A stretch of 64,000 nt of DNA from Burkholderia sp. OK233 (GCF_900230185.1 NZ_OCSR01000001.1:1922001-1986000), one strand, 5' to 3'; shown: positions 33,824-43,302, counted from the first letter of the stretch. Numbers and translations: made by a program. Notes: generated from the letters alone by a model not told the origin.

Positions 33824-35059
33824 TCACTCCCAGGTCAGCGCGCCGCCAGTCTGATATTCGATCACTCGCGTCTCGAAGAAGTTGCGTTCCTTCTTCAGGT
33901 CGATCATCTCGCTCATCCACGGGAACGGGTTTTCCTCGTTCGGGTACAGCGGATCGAGACCGATCTGCTGGCAACGGCGGTTGCAGATGAAGCGCAGATA
34001 GCTCTTGAACATCGACGCATTGAGGCCGAGCACCCCGCGCGGCATCGTATCTTCTGCGTAACGATATTCAAGTTCGACCGCTTGCTGGAAGATCTCGCGG
34101 ATTTCCGCGCGGAACTCAGCCGTCCAGAGTTGCGGGTTTTCGAGTTTGATCTGGTTGATCAGGTCGATGCCGAAATTGCAGTGCATCGACTCGTCGCGCA
34201 GGATGTATTGGTACTGTTCCGCCGCGCCGGTCATCTTGTTCTGGCGACCCAGCGCCAGGATTTGCGTAAAGCCGACGTAGAAGAACAGGCCTTCCATCAC
34301 ACAGGCGAACACGATCAGCGAGCGCAGCAGGGTCTGGTCTGCCTCGAGCGTGCCGGTCTTGAAGGCCGGGTCGGTCAGCGTATGGATGAACGGAATCAGG
34401 AATTCGTCTTTTGCGCGGATCGAGGAAACCTCGTGATACGCGTTGAAGATTTCACCTTCGTCGAGGCCCAGGGACTCGACGATGTACTGGTAAGCGTGCG
34501 TGTGGATCGCCTCTTCGAACGCCTGGCGCAGCAGGAACTGGCGGCATTCGGGCGCCGTGATGTGGCGGTAGGTGCCCAGCACGATGTTGTTGGCGGCCAA
34601 CGAGTCAGCCGTCACGAAGAAGCCCAGGTTGCGCTTGACGATGCGGCGCTCGTCTTCGGTCAGACCGTTCGGGTCTTTCCAGAGGGCGATGTCGCGCGAC
34701 ATGTTCACTTCTTGCGGCATCCAGTGGTTGGCGCAACCAGCCAGATACTTTTCCCAGGCCCACTTGTATTTGAACGGCACCAACTGATTGACGTCGGTCT
34801 GGCCGTTGATGATGCGCTTGTCGGCGACATTGACTCGCGCTTCGGAGGCCGCAGCCGTTCCGGTAGCAGCGTGGGTCACATGAGCAACGGGAGCGACAGC
34901 GATGTCGTTCGCGAAGATGTCTTGAGCCGAGGGAGCGTGAGGAGCGGAACGCGTTCCGACTTGCGAACCGACAGCCGATCCCGCAGCGTTGCGCAACACA
35001 TTCTGTTGCGTAGCGCTCGAGGGAGTTACGGCAGTGATCTCGTCATCCCAGTTGAGCAT
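33824..35059 (-). CDS. nrdB: Ribonucleotide reductase class Ia, beta subunit
   Basis: NrdB provides the diiron-tyrosyl radical for ribonucleotide reduction. In this 411-residue protein the metal and radical residues are visible. These are the Asp in [10 protein letters not shown], the Glu, His and Tyr in [13 protein letters not shown], the Glu in [12 protein letters not shown], and the Glu/His pair in [11 protein letters not shown]. The N-terminal 75 residues are non-conserved and Ala-rich. The start at 35059 gives MLNWDDE, the usual N-terminus in this group; ATG at 35071 (MVTF added) is possible. It lies 692 bp downstream of nrdA on the same strand. Confidence 0.97.
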   Translation of the reverse strand: MLNWDDEITAVTPSSATQQNVLRNAAGSAVGSQVGTRSAPHAPSAQDIFANDIAVAPVAHVTHAATGTAAASEARVNVADKRIINGQTDVNQLVPFKYKWAWEKYLAGCANHWMPQEVNMSRDIALWKDPNGLTEDERRIVKRNLGFFVTADSLAANNIVLGTYRHITAPECRQFLLRQAFEEAIHTHAYQYIVESLGLDEGEIFNAYHEVSSIRAKDEFLIPFIHTLTDPAFKTGTLEADQTLLRSLIVFACVMEGLFFYVGFTQILALGRQNKMTGAAEQYQYILRDESMHCNFGIDLINQIKLENPQLWTAEFRAEIREIFQQAVELEYRYAEDTMPRGVLGLNASMFKSYLRFICNRRCQQIGLDPLYPNEENPFPWMSEMIDLKKERNFFETRVIEYQTGGALTWE

Positions 35060-35751
35060 AAATGTCACCATCAATTTAGAACGGTTTGTACCATCTTTTC
35101 ACGAGCGATAAAAGAGTTCGCTGATGAAAAATCCTGTTTTCGATTCGCGTTGCTACGTTCATACAACACTTTGTTCAACAGACTGTGTGTGTCGCCTCGT
35201 GTGAAGCGTGTTGAACGTGTGTCGTCGAGGTGCTTCGCGAGCTCGAAGAGCAACGTGTCGAAGCGACATTTCGCTGCTCTATCTATCTGTATTGCGGAGC
35301 GTGCTTGCAGCGTTTTGCGATTGCTTCCTGCTGCCTCGTGCTGACGTTTCGGCTGTCGCGTGGTTGCCTGTTCGTCAGTGCTGGCGAGGTGAAGTTCAAT
35401 GCAATGTCGAGCGATGCATCTGACCGGCGGTGCCGATCGACCTTCGACCGGAGCGTTTGCTGAGCGCTTCATGTCGAGCGCTTCGTCTGTGCTGCCGACT
35501 GCTGACTGCTTCATCTACTACTTGCTTGCCGCTTGCCTGCCGCTTCACGACTTCAGTTGCTTGCCGTGCTTCGCTACTTTTCGACGAGCGGCGCAACGTC
35601 GATTTCGTTTCGCCTCGCCGCTCATCTACTTCACTTATGCATCACTTCTATCAAGCTTGCTGATCGCTGCATTCGGGTCTTTACCTACAACCCTCAGCCA
35701 GGCGGCGATCCTGCCGCCTGCTTGATGCTCGCCCGGTAGTTGCCAGGCTTC
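35060..35751. other. Long nrdA-nrdB intergenic region
   Basis: This 692-bp stretch is unusually long for nrdA-nrdB. Near the nrdA end it has a perfect 8-bp hairpin (35699-35720), then a long run that is purine-rich on the transcribed strand with many short repeats of the type GAAGC and GCTTG. A minus-strand 147-codon frame (35071-35514) runs into the nrdB start but shows no recognisable motif or coding bias. It is left unannotated. Confidence 0.65.
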
Positions 35752-38700
35752 TTACTGGCAAGCCTCGCACTCGTCGAAACCAGGATCGCCCGGACGCATC
35801 ATGCACACCGGACCATCCGCTTCCGGCGCTGCTTCGATCGCAACTGCCGGTGCGGCCGCCGCTACCTGGATGCCGCCCGAAGCTGCACCGCCGCTCACGC
35901 CGAAGCCGCCGGCCGCGCCGCCGCCAACACCACCGGCACCGCCCGACCCTTCGCCGCCACCCGAGCTCACCGCGTTCAGCGCGCCGTGCGCCACCGTCGA
36001 CTTCTCGACGTGCGTCGCCGCCATCGTGCGGAGGTAGTAGGTCGTCTTCAGACCGCGCACCCATGCGAGCTTGTAGACCTCGTCGAGCTTCTTGCCCGAC
36101 GCGCCGCCCATGTAAATATTCAGCGACTGCGCCTGGTCGATCCACTTCTGACGACGCGAAGCCGCCTCGACCAGCCACACCGGATCGAGTTCGAACGCGG
36201 TCGCGTAGATCGCGCGCAGGTCGGCCGGGATGCGGTCGATGCGCGACAGCGTGCCGTCGAAGTACTTCAGATCGGCGACCATCACTTCGTCCCACAGACC
36301 GCGTTCCTTCAGGTCGCGCACCAGATAGTCGTTGACCACCGTGAATTCGCCCGACAGATTCGACTTCACATACAGGTTCTGGAACGTCGGTTCGATACAG
36401 GCCGACACGCCGATGATGTTCGAGATCGTCGCCGTCGGTGCGATCGCGACGCAGTTCGAGTTGCGCATACCGTAGGTGGCGATGCGCGAACGCAGTTCGG
36501 TCCAGTCCATCGATTCGCTCGAATCGACTTCAACGTAACCGCCACGCGCTTCGGCCAGCAGCTTCACCGAGTCTTGCGGGAGGATGCCGCGATCCCACAG
36601 CGAGCCGCGATAGCTGGAGTAACGGCCGCGCTCCTGCGCCAGTTCCGTCGACGCGTAGTAAGCGTAGTAGCAGACCGCTTCCATCGACGTATCGGCGAAC
36701 GCAACCGCCTCTTGCGACGCGTACGGCGTGCGCAGCAGGTGCAGGCAGTCCTGGAAGCCCATGATGCCCATGCCGACCGGGCGGTGCTTCAGGTTGGAGT
36801 TACGCGCCTTGGCAACCGCGTAGTAATTGATGTCGATCACGTTGTCGAGCATGCGCATCGCGACGCTGACAGTGCGCTTCAGCTTGTCGTGGTCGAGCGC
36901 CAGGGTGCCGTCGGCCTGTTCCTTCAGGTGAGCGACGAGGTTCACGGAGCCCAGGTTACAGACGGCGATTTCGGCGTCGCTGGTGTTCAGCGTGATTTCC
37001 GTGCACAGGTTCGACGAGTGGACGACACCGACGTGCTGTTGCGGCGAGCGCACATTGCACGGATCCTTGAACGTGATCCACGGGTGGCCGGTTTCGAACA
37101 GCATGCCCAGCATCTTGCGCCACAGTTGCGCCGCCGGAAGCTTCTTGAACAGTTTGATCTCGCCGCGCGCGACCTTGGCTTCGTAAGCCGTGTAAGCCGT
37201 TTCGAACTCGGCGCCGAACTTGTCGTGCAGGTCCGGGCAGGTGGACGGCGAGAACAGCGTCCAGTCGCCGCCTTCGTGCACGCGCTTCATGAACAGGTCG
37301 GGAATCCAGTTCGCCGTGTTCATGTCGTGGGTGCGGCGACGGTCGTCGCCCGTGTTCTTGCGCAGCTCGAGGAATTCTTCGATGTCCAGGTGCCACGTTT
37401 CCAGGTACGCACAGACCGCGCCCTTGCGCTTGCCGCCCTGGTTCACAGCGACAGCCGTGTCGTTGACGACCTTCAGGAACGGCACGACGCCTTGCGACTT
37501 GCCATTGGTGCCCTTGATGTGCGAACCGAGCGCACGCACGCGCGTCCAGTCGTTGCCCAGACCGCCGGCGAATTTCGACAGCAGCGCGTTTTCCTTCAGC
37601 GCTTCGTAGATACCGTCGAGGTCGTCGTCGACCGTGGTCAGGTAGCACGACGACAGCTGCGAGCGGCGGGTGCCCGAGTTGAACAACGTGGGCGTGGACG
37701 ACATGAAGTCGAAGCTCGACAGCACGTTGTAAAACTCGATCGCGCGCGCTTCGCGGTCGATCTCGTTCAGCGACAGACCCATCGCCACACGCATAAAGAA
37801 TGCCTGGGGCATTTCGATGCGCACGCCGTCATGATGCAGGAAGTAGCGGTCGTACAGCGTTTGCAGGCCGAGGTAGCCGAATTGCAGGTCGCGGTTGTTG
37901 TCGAGTGCGGCGCCGAGGCGCTTGAGGTCGAACTGCAGCAGCTTGTCGTCGAGCAGCTCGGCTTGCACGCCGCGCTTGATGAATTGCGGGAAGTACTCGG
38001 CGTAGCGCTCGCCCATTTCCGTTTGCGTGACTTCCTCTTCAAGGATCTCGCGGCGGATCGTGTGCAGCAGGATGCGGGCGGTGACCTGGCTATAAGCCGG
38101 GTCTTTTTCGATCATCGTGCGGGCAGCCAGGATCGCCGAGTCGTAGACCTGGCTCATCGGCACGCCGTCGTACAGATTCTTGACCGTTTCCGCGATGATC
38201 GGATCGGCGCTCACAGCGTCGCCCAGGTTCGAGCACGCCAGTTCGATGATGCCGCGCAGCGCAGCCATGTCGAGCGGGCGCGTCACGCCATTGTCGGTGA
38301 CGTTCAGACCCGGCGTGCTGGCGACAATCTGGTCGTCATGACCGCGCGCCTGGGTGCGCTTCTCGCGATACAGCACGTACGCACGCGCGACGTTGTGTTC
38401 GCCGCCGCGCATCAGCGCGAGTTCGACCTGATCCTGGATGTCTTCGATATGGAACGTGCCGCCGTTCGGACGGCTGCGCACGAGTGCGCGCACCACGTTC
38501 TGCGTGAGTTGCTCGACCAGTTCGCGCACGCGAGCCGACGCCGCGCCTTGACCACCGTTGACGGCCAGAAATGCCTTCGTCACGGCGATGGCGATTTTCG
38601 ACGGTTCGAACGACACCACGCTGCCGTTACGACGGATCACCTTGTAGTCGGCGTAGGTCACTTGCGGCGCGAGCGCCTGGGCGCCTTGTGTCTGGCCGAA

Positions 38701-38757
38701 GGCCTGGCCAGCCGGTGAACCCTCGTACCGGGTCGTCGCGTTGTCGGTGGTTTGCAT
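35752..38757 (-). CDS. nrdA: Ribonucleotide reductase class Ia, alpha subunit
   Basis: NrdA reduces ribonucleoside diphosphates to deoxy forms. The 1001-residue protein begins with a short tail, then an ATP-cone (YADYKVIRRNGSVVSFEP, about 33-125) for allosteric activity control. The catalytic barrel follows, with NSGTRRSQLSSCYL (active-site Cys), the radical-site NLCTEITLNT and LASRIATYGMRNSNCVAIAPTA split around its loop. A Gly/Ala-rich linker precedes the C-terminal GFDECEACQ redox Cys pair. ATG 38757 is preceded by AGGAG; TTG 38763 is too close to it. Transcription starts far upstream at a NrdR-controlled promoter. Confidence 0.97.
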   Translation of the reverse strand: MQTTDNATTRYEGSPAGQAFGQTQGAQALAPQVTYADYKVIRRNGSVVSFEPSKIAIAVTKAFLAVNGGQGAASARVRELVEQLTQNVVRALVRSRPNGGTFHIEDIQDQVELALMRGGEHNVARAYVLYREKRTQARGHDDQIVASTPGLNVTDNGVTRPLDMAALRGIIELACSNLGDAVSADPIIAETVKNLYDGVPMSQVYDSAILAARTMIEKDPAYSQVTARILLHTIRREILEEEVTQTEMGERYAEYFPQFIKRGVQAELLDDKLLQFDLKRLGAALDNNRDLQFGYLGLQTLYDRYFLHHDGVRIEMPQAFFMRVAMGLSLNEIDREARAIEFYNVLSSFDFMSSTPTLFNSGTRRSQLSSCYLTTVDDDLDGIYEALKENALLSKFAGGLGNDWTRVRALGSHIKGTNGKSQGVVPFLKVVNDTAVAVNQGGKRKGAVCAYLETWHLDIEEFLELRKNTGDDRRRTHDMNTANWIPDLFMKRVHEGGDWTLFSPSTCPDLHDKFGAEFETAYTAYEAKVARGEIKLFKKLPAAQLWRKMLGMLFETGHPWITFKDPCNVRSPQQHVGVVHSSNLCTEITLNTSDAEIAVCNLGSVNLVAHLKEQADGTLALDHDKLKRTVSVAMRMLDNVIDINYYAVAKARNSNLKHRPVGMGIMGFQDCLHLLRTPYASQEAVAFADTSMEAVCYYAYYASTELAQERGRYSSYRGSLWDRGILPQDSVKLLAEARGGYVEVDSSESMDWTELRSRIATYGMRNSNCVAIAPTATISNIIGVSACIEPTFQNLYVKSNLSGEFTVVNDYLVRDLKERGLWDEVMVADLKYFDGTLSRIDRIPADLRAIYATAFELDPVWLVEAASRRQKWIDQAQSLNIYMGGASGKKLDEVYKLAWVRGLKTTYYLRTMAATHVEKSTVAHGALNAVSSGGGEGSGGAGGVGGGAAGGFGVSGGAASGGIQVAAAAPAVAIEAAPEADGPVCMMRPGDPGFDECEACQ

Positions 38758-39066
38758 GTGCAAAGCTCCTGGTCTTGGAAATGTTGCGGAGAAAGCCGCG
38801 GATTAAAACGAACGCTGCGCCGCCGCGTGCGCAAGCGATGGGGGGCAGGAAAAAGGCCGGCTGAGCCGGGTGGCGGGATGCGACAGCGATGAAGCCTGAT
38901 TCGAATTGATAACGGTCTTCACCATGTGTGTCGCGATCACTTGCTATGCCCTTTTCCTGAATGCTTCTGGACGCTGCCGGCTCTCTCGACCGGCCACGCC
39001 GCAGGAATATTTATCGCTGCCCGGAATGCTTGCGGCGCCGTGCTCGGGAAGCGGGGCGCCGCAGAC

Positions 39067-39099
39067 TTATGCACGCAGTTATGCACAGAGTTATACACA
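39067..39099. promoter_or_regulatory. Three DnaA-type boxes, 12-bp spaced
   Basis: TTATGCACG (39067-39075), TTATGCACA (39079-39087) and TTATACACA (39091-39099) lie in the same orientation at exact 12-bp steps. The second and third match the DnaA consensus TTATNCACA. They lie about 34-66 nt after the predicted nrdA start of transcription. DnaA control of nrd is known in E. coli. Confidence 0.6.
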
Positions 39100-39103
39100 C
39101 CGG

Positions 39104-39150
39104 ACACAAGATATAGTGCGAAACTGAATTTCAGGCACCAAGTATAGTGT
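39104..39150. promoter_or_regulatory. Pair of NrdR-type boxes
   Basis: Two related 16-bp sites, ACACAAGATATAGTGC (39104-39119) and GCACCAAGTATAGTGT (39135-39150), lie 31 bp apart, which is three helical turns. Their shape (ACA..AT..TAGTGT) fits NrdR boxes, and the second overlaps the -10 hexamer of the nrdA promoter, as in known NrdR-repressed nrd genes. Confidence 0.75.
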
Positions 39151-39168
39151 AGTTTCAAGACAGGTCAA
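39141..39168 (-). promoter_or_regulatory. nrdA promoter
   Basis: On the minus strand -35 TTGACC (39163-39168) and -10 TATACT (39141-39146) are separated by 16 bp. The start of transcription would be near 39133, about 375 nt ahead of the nrdA start codon. The -10 lies within the second NrdR-type box. Confidence 0.65.
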
Positions 39169-39286
39169 ATCGTTTTATTTGCTTTCGAAGGCTTGACTTT
39201 TGCATAGCGCGACGCGAAGCCGACTCCCCGGAGAACAAGGCAGCGCCTTGTTCTCCTCGCATCACGCGAGGTTGCGCGAAGGGTCG

Positions 39287-39883
39287 TTACAGCGTTTTGG
39301 AAAACTTGAGATAGGGGAAGTACTGATCCGCTAACGCGGTGTCGCGCTGCAGACGCTGCCACTCGAAATGCGGCCCCGGGTCGGTCTTGCGGCCGGGGGC
39401 AATGTCCGAGTGACCGGCCAGCCCTTCGACCGGATAGCGGGCCTTGAGCGCCGTCACAAGTGCACCGAGCATGCGGTATTGCGCCGCTTCGAAAGCAGTC
39501 GTATCGCTGCCCTCCAGCTCGATGCCGATCGAGAAATCGTTGCAGCGCTCGCGGCCGAAAAAATTCGACGGCCCGGCATGCCATGCCCGCTCGTTGCAGG
39601 ACACAAATTGCTCGAGCGCGCCGTCGCGATGAATCACGAAATGAGCCGACACGCGCACGCCGCGCAGGTGCGTGTCGTAGTAAGGGTGAGCGTCGCAGTC
39701 GAGTGTGTTCTGGAACAGTTCGGCGATCGCCGTGCCGCCGAACTCATTGGGCGGCAGGCTGATGTTGTGGACGACGATCAGCGTCGGCACGGCCCCTTCG
39801 GGCCGCGCTTCGAAATTCGGCGATGGCAGCTTGCGTGCGGCGGCGGCCCAACCGTCTGCGTCGACGGTGAACTCGACGCTCAT
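39287..39883 (-). CDS. ampD: 1,6-anhydro-N-acetylmuramyl-L-alanine amidase
   Basis: AmpD is a cytoplasmic zinc amidase that removes the peptide from anhydro-muropeptides during cell-wall recycling and so controls AmpR-type beta-lactamase induction. The 198-residue protein has the zinc ligand His in LIVVHNISLPP (about H39), the VSAHFVIHRDG segment, the catalytic Glu in GIELEGSD, and GHSDIAPGRKTDPGPHF with the second His, the Lys and the Asp ligand. The start at 39883 overlaps the preceding PP0621 gene by 4 bp. Confidence 0.96.
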   Translation of the reverse strand: MSVEFTVDADGWAAAARKLPSPNFEARPEGAVPTLIVVHNISLPPNEFGGTAIAELFQNTLDCDAHPYYDTHLRGVRVSAHFVIHRDGALEQFVSCNERAWHAGPSNFFGRERCNDFSIGIELEGSDTTAFEAAQYRMLGALVTALKARYPVEGLAGHSDIAPGRKTDPGPHFEWQRLQRDTALADQYFPYLKFSKTL

Positions 39884-40221
39884 CGAGCGTCGCGGCCCGT
39901 GGGGCGCGCGCCGTGACGCTGGGCGTGCGCGGCGCTGCAGAAAGGCTGCCCCGCCACCACCACGGAGTCGCTCTTCGGCGCGTGCACGCCGCACTCGGCG
40001 CAACGGATCATCGGCTCGGCGAGCTGGGGCTGCGCTGGCGGCGCATTGGACCCACGCGCGCCGCCATTCGGACCGCTCTGGCCTCTTGCACCGCCGGCAC
40101 CCGCGGCGCCATTCGCACCGGCGCCAGTGCGTTGCGACGCTTGCGCGTCATGACGACGCAGTGCCTTGACCAGCCACTGGCCAACGATGAACAACAGGAT
40201 CAGCAGAAAAATTTGTCGCAT
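39880..40221 (-). CDS. PP0621-family small membrane protein with Cys cluster
   Basis: The 113-residue protein has one N-terminal transmembrane helix (MRQIFLLILLFIVGQWLVKAL) and a Gly/Ala/Asn-rich linker. The C-terminal segment has CAECGVHAPKSDSVVVAGQPFC split as a CxxC pair and a third Cys, resembling a treble-clef/zinc-ribbon. This arrangement is typical of the PP0621 family, of unknown function. It lies upstream of ampD with a 4-bp overlap and 10 bp after the cytochrome assembly gene, so the three form one operon. Confidence 0.85.
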   Translation of the reverse strand: MRQIFLLILLFIVGQWLVKALRRHDAQASQRTGAGANGAAGAGGARGQSGPNGGARGSNAPPAQPQLAEPMIRCAECGVHAPKSDSVVVAGQPFCSAAHAQRHGARPTGRDAR

Positions 40222-40231
40222 AGCAGGACAC

Positions 40232-41158
40232 TCACACTACAGCACGGTGCAACAGCACCTCGAATACGAAACGGCTGCCGACGTACGCCAGCAACAGCGC
40301 GACGAACGACGCCAGCACCCAGCGCAATGCCGCACGGCCGCGCCAGCCGGAAACCTTGCGCGCGGTCAGCAGCGCGCCGAACATGACCCAGGAAAGAATC
40401 GCGAAGACGGTCTTGTGATCGAGCCGCAAGGCGCGGTCGACCAGTTGCTCGCTGAACAGGATGCCCGACACCAGCGTCAGCGTAAGCAGCACGAAGCCGG
40501 CGCCGATCAGACGGAACAACAGTTTTTCAAGTGTCAGCAGCGGCGGCAAGGTGTCGAGCCAGCTCGACAGCCAGCCGTTGCCCGCCGCAGCCGCATTGCG
40601 TGGCGACATGCCACGGCGCATGGCGTGCAGACGCCGCTCGACCAGCAGCATCAGAACCGCGTGCAGCGCCGCGATGGCGAACAAACCGTACGCGATATTG
40701 GCGATCAGGAAATGCAGCTTGAACATCGGCGCGGCTGAATACGGCAGCACGCGCACGCCATTGAACGCCAGCGGCAATAGAGAAGCGACGCACGCGAGCG
40801 GCAACACCAGCAGCCGCAGGCCGTCGAGTGGAAAGAAAAAGCTCTCGATCCAGTAGATGCCGGCGCCGAGCCAGAACATCGCCGACAGCGCGAACGCGAA
40901 ACCGAACACCATCGCGTTTTGGGGAAAGATGGTGGTGTGCAGCAGCACGCCGTGGGCCAGCAGCGCGACAAACAGCAACGCGCGGCCCGAGGTGCTCATG
41001 CCCGAAGCGGCCGATGAGGCCGGGATGCCCGCGGAGACGGGCACCGGCGGCACGCTCTCGAGCATGGGGCGCAGGGCGGCGTGCCGGTGCGAGCGCCAGC
41101 CGGCCACGGCGAGACCGCCGTAGAGGAGCGCAGTGAGGGCATACAGTACAATATCCAT
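40232..41158 (-). CDS. CcsA/YpjD-type cytochrome c assembly membrane protein
   Basis: This 308-residue inner-membrane protein has about eight hydrophobic segments and the cytochrome c biogenesis domain (CcmC/CcsA-like, YpjD group). A tryptophan/His-containing loop (LDHKTVFAILSWVMFGALL) and HFLIANIAYGLFAIAALHA are visible. Members transport or handle haem for periplasmic cytochromes, but YpjD's role is not established. It is divergent from ffh, with 81 bp between starts, and heads the operon with the PP0621 gene and ampD. Confidence 0.9.
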   Translation of the reverse strand: MDIVLYALTALLYGGLAVAGWRSHRHAALRPMLESVPPVPVSAGIPASSAASGMSTSGRALLFVALLAHGVLLHTTIFPQNAMVFGFAFALSAMFWLGAGIYWIESFFFPLDGLRLLVLPLACVASLLPLAFNGVRVLPYSAAPMFKLHFLIANIAYGLFAIAALHAVLMLLVERRLHAMRRGMSPRNAAAAGNGWLSSWLDTLPPLLTLEKLLFRLIGAGFVLLTLTLVSGILFSEQLVDRALRLDHKTVFAILSWVMFGALLTARKVSGWRGRAALRWVLASFVALLLAYVGSRFVFEVLLHRAVV

Positions 41159-41239
41159 ATTCGAAGTTTACACTAGGCCCCTGCTCCGCGACGTCTCCCG
41201 CATCGCGCCCCGCTCCGGCCGCACAGTTCATCGCTCCCC

Positions 41240-42607
41240 ATGCTCGACAATCTGACTCAACGGATGGCGCGCGTCGTCAAGACGCTGCGCGGCGAAGCCC
41301 GGCTCACCGAGGCGAACACCCAGGAAATGCTGCGCGAAGTGCGCCTCGCGCTTCTCGAGGCGGACGTGGCGCTGCCCGTCGTGCGCGAGTTCATCGCCAA
41401 GGTGAAGGAAAAAGCGCTCGGCGAGGAGGTGCTCAGCAGCCTGTCGCCGGGTCAGGCGCTGGTTGGCGTGGTGCAGCGCGAGCTGACCGCGATCATCGGC
41501 GGCGACTATGAAGGCAAGGCGGTCGAGCTGAATCTCGCCGTCACGCCGCCGGCCGTCATCCTGATGGCGGGTCTGCAAGGCGCCGGTAAGACGACCACGG
41601 TCGGCAAGCTCGCCAAGCTCCTGCGCGAGAAGTACAAGAAGAAGGTCCTCACCGTTTCGTGCGACGTCTACCGCCCGGCTGCTATTGCGCAGTTGAAGAC
41701 GGTGACCGAGCAGGTCGGCGCGGATTTCTTCCCATCGGAACCGGATCAGAAGCCGGTGGATATCGCGATCGCCGCGGTGGATTGGGCCAAGCGCCACTAC
41801 CACGACGTGCTGCTGGTCGACACGGCCGGCCGTCTCGGTATCGACGAAGCGATGATGGCGGAAATCACCGCCCTGCACACCACGCTGAATCCGGCGGAAA
41901 CGCTGTTCGTCGTCGACGCGATGCTCGGCCAGGATGCCGTCAACACCGCGAAGGCCTTTAGCGACGCCTTGCCGCTTACCGGCGTGGTCCTCACGAAGCT
42001 CGACGGCGATTCGCGCGGTGGCGCGGCGCTCTCCGTGCGTCACGTGACGGGCAAGCCGATCAAGTTCGTCGGCGTCGCCGAAAAGCTCGATGGCCTCGAA
42101 ATTTTCTATCCGGATCGCATGGCGAACCGGATTCTCGGCATGGGCGACATTCTCGCCCTCGTCGAAGAAGCACAACGCGGCGTAGATGTCCAGGCCGCGC
42201 AGAAGCTCGCCGACAAGGTCAAGAAAGGCGGCGACTTCGACCTCAACGATTTCCGCGCGCAGCTGACCCAAATGAAGGGCATGGGCGGCCTGTCGTCGCT
42301 GATGGACAAACTGCCGGCCCAGTTCCAGCAAGCCGCCGCCGGCGCCAACATGGGCCAGGCCGAAAAGCAGATGCGCCGCATGGAAGGCATCATCAATTCG
42401 ATGACACCGCTGGAGCGCGCCAAGCCCGATCTGATCAAGGCCACCCGCAAGCGCCGCATTGCCGCCGGCGCGGGCGTGCAGGTGCAGGAAGTCAACCGCA
42501 TGCTGAATCAGTACGACCAGATGCGCACGATGATGAAAAAGCTGAAGGGCGGCAATCTGCAAAAGATGATGCGCGGCATGAAGGGCATGATGCCCGGCAT
42601 GCGCTAA
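41240..42607 (+). CDS. ffh: Signal recognition particle protein (SRP54)
   Basis: Ffh binds signal peptides of nascent membrane proteins and, with 4.5S RNA and FtsY, targets them to the translocon. The 455-residue protein has an N domain, a G domain with GLQGAGKTTTVGKLA (G1, about 108-120), DTAGRLGIDE and TKLDGDSRGG. The C-terminal M domain is Met-rich (QMKGMGGLSSLMDKLP, EKQMRRMEGIINSMTPLE) and includes an Arg-rich RNA-binding helix. It is a monocistronic-looking gene. Confidence 0.98.
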   Translation: MLDNLTQRMARVVKTLRGEARLTEANTQEMLREVRLALLEADVALPVVREFIAKVKEKALGEEVLSSLSPGQALVGVVQRELTAIIGGDYEGKAVELNLAVTPPAVILMAGLQGAGKTTTVGKLAKLLREKYKKKVLTVSCDVYRPAAIAQLKTVTEQVGADFFPSEPDQKPVDIAIAAVDWAKRHYHDVLLVDTAGRLGIDEAMMAEITALHTTLNPAETLFVVDAMLGQDAVNTAKAFSDALPLTGVVLTKLDGDSRGGAALSVRHVTGKPIKFVGVAEKLDGLEIFYPDRMANRILGMGDILALVEEAQRGVDVQAAQKLADKVKKGGDFDLNDFRAQLTQMKGMGGLSSLMDKLPAQFQQAAAGANMGQAEKQMRRMEGIINSMTPLERAKPDLIKATRKRRIAAGAGVQVQEVNRMLNQYDQMRTMMKKLKGGNLQKMMRGMKGMMPGMR

Positions 42608-42750
42608 GCTTTAGCTAGACGGCGACGCGCGTGCTTCCGTGCATAAACATCGGCACGCGCGGCTGACTCCAGATTTGTGCGGGTTTATTCTGTACCGCAC
42701 GCCGTCGTTCTCACCCACACTATGTATACAGTTACCGCCCGTCAGACGTC

Positions 42751-43302
42751 ATGAACCGCGAAGAAGCTCTCCATATTTTTAGCCACTCCGAAGAAATCGT
42801 TTCGGCCGACGACGTCAACGCGTCGATCAGCGGCATGGCTGCCGCCATCCGCAACGAGATGAGCGAGGACTTCCCGCTCGTGCTGTCGGTGATGGGTGGC
42901 GCGGCGGTGTTCACCGGCATGCTGCTGCCGCACCTCGATTTCCCGCTCGAGTTCGACTACATCCACCTGACCCGCTACCGTAACACCACCAAGGGTGGCA
43001 ATGAGATGCAGTGGCGCGTGGCGCCGGCCGAGTCGGTGAAGGATCGCGTCGTGCTGGTGCTCGACGACATCCTCGACGAAGGCGAGACGATGGCCGCGAT
43101 CCGCGATCGCATCCTCGCGATGGGCGCGAAGCGCTTCCTGAGCGCGGTGCTGTGCGAGAAGATCATTCCGAAGGCCAAGCCGCTGCGCCCGGATTACTGT
43201 GGCTTCGAAGTGCCGGACCGCTACGTGTTCGGTTGCGGGATGGACGCCAAGGGCTATTGGCGCAACCTGCCGACCATTCGGGCGCTGACCGAGGGGGCTT
43301 AA
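42751..43302 (+). CDS. hpt: Hypoxanthine-guanine phosphoribosyltransferase-like protein
   Basis: This type I phosphoribosyltransferase of 183 residues would salvage hypoxanthine or guanine with PRPP. It has the PRPP-binding motif VLVLDDILDEGETMAAI (about 101-117), a purine-loop segment FEVPDRYVFGCGMD and the usual GGAAVFTGMLLPHL early strand. The family assignment is clear, but the base preference (hypoxanthine, guanine or xanthine) is inferred. A bidirectional terminator follows at 43346-43377. Confidence 0.9.
   Translation: MNREEALHIFSHSEEIVSADDVNASISGMAAAIRNEMSEDFPLVLSVMGGAAVFTGMLLPHLDFPLEFDYIHLTRYRNTTKGGNEMQWRVAPAESVKDRVVLVLDDILDEGETMAAIRDRILAMGAKRFLSAVLCEKIIPKAKPLRPDYCGFEVPDRYVFGCGMDAKGYWRNLPTIRALTEGA

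Larger units (their letters stand above)
38758..39286. other. nrdA upstream region
   Basis: This 529-bp gap contains the nrdA promoter (39141-39168), two NrdR-type boxes (39104-39119, 39135-39150) and three DnaA-type boxes (39067-39099). A leader of about 375 nt runs to the nrdA start. Within the leader no convincing ORF or known riboswitch was recognised. The first 130 bp after ampD are short and featureless. Confidence 0.75.

Noticed and set aside
35071..35514. 147-codon minus-strand frame between nrdA and nrdB
   Set aside because: No recognisable motif, no good ribosome-binding site, unusual composition; kept as part of the intergenic description only.
35740..38718. 992-codon plus-strand frame opposite nrdA
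   Set aside because: It is antisense to a clear NrdA and Arg/Ala/Val-rich, as expected for the complement of a high-GC gene.
39067..39099. DnaA-type boxes considered as a replication origin
   Set aside because: Only three boxes, no AT-rich unwinding region, and no dnaA, dnaN, gyrB or parAB nearby; a role in nrdA control fits better.
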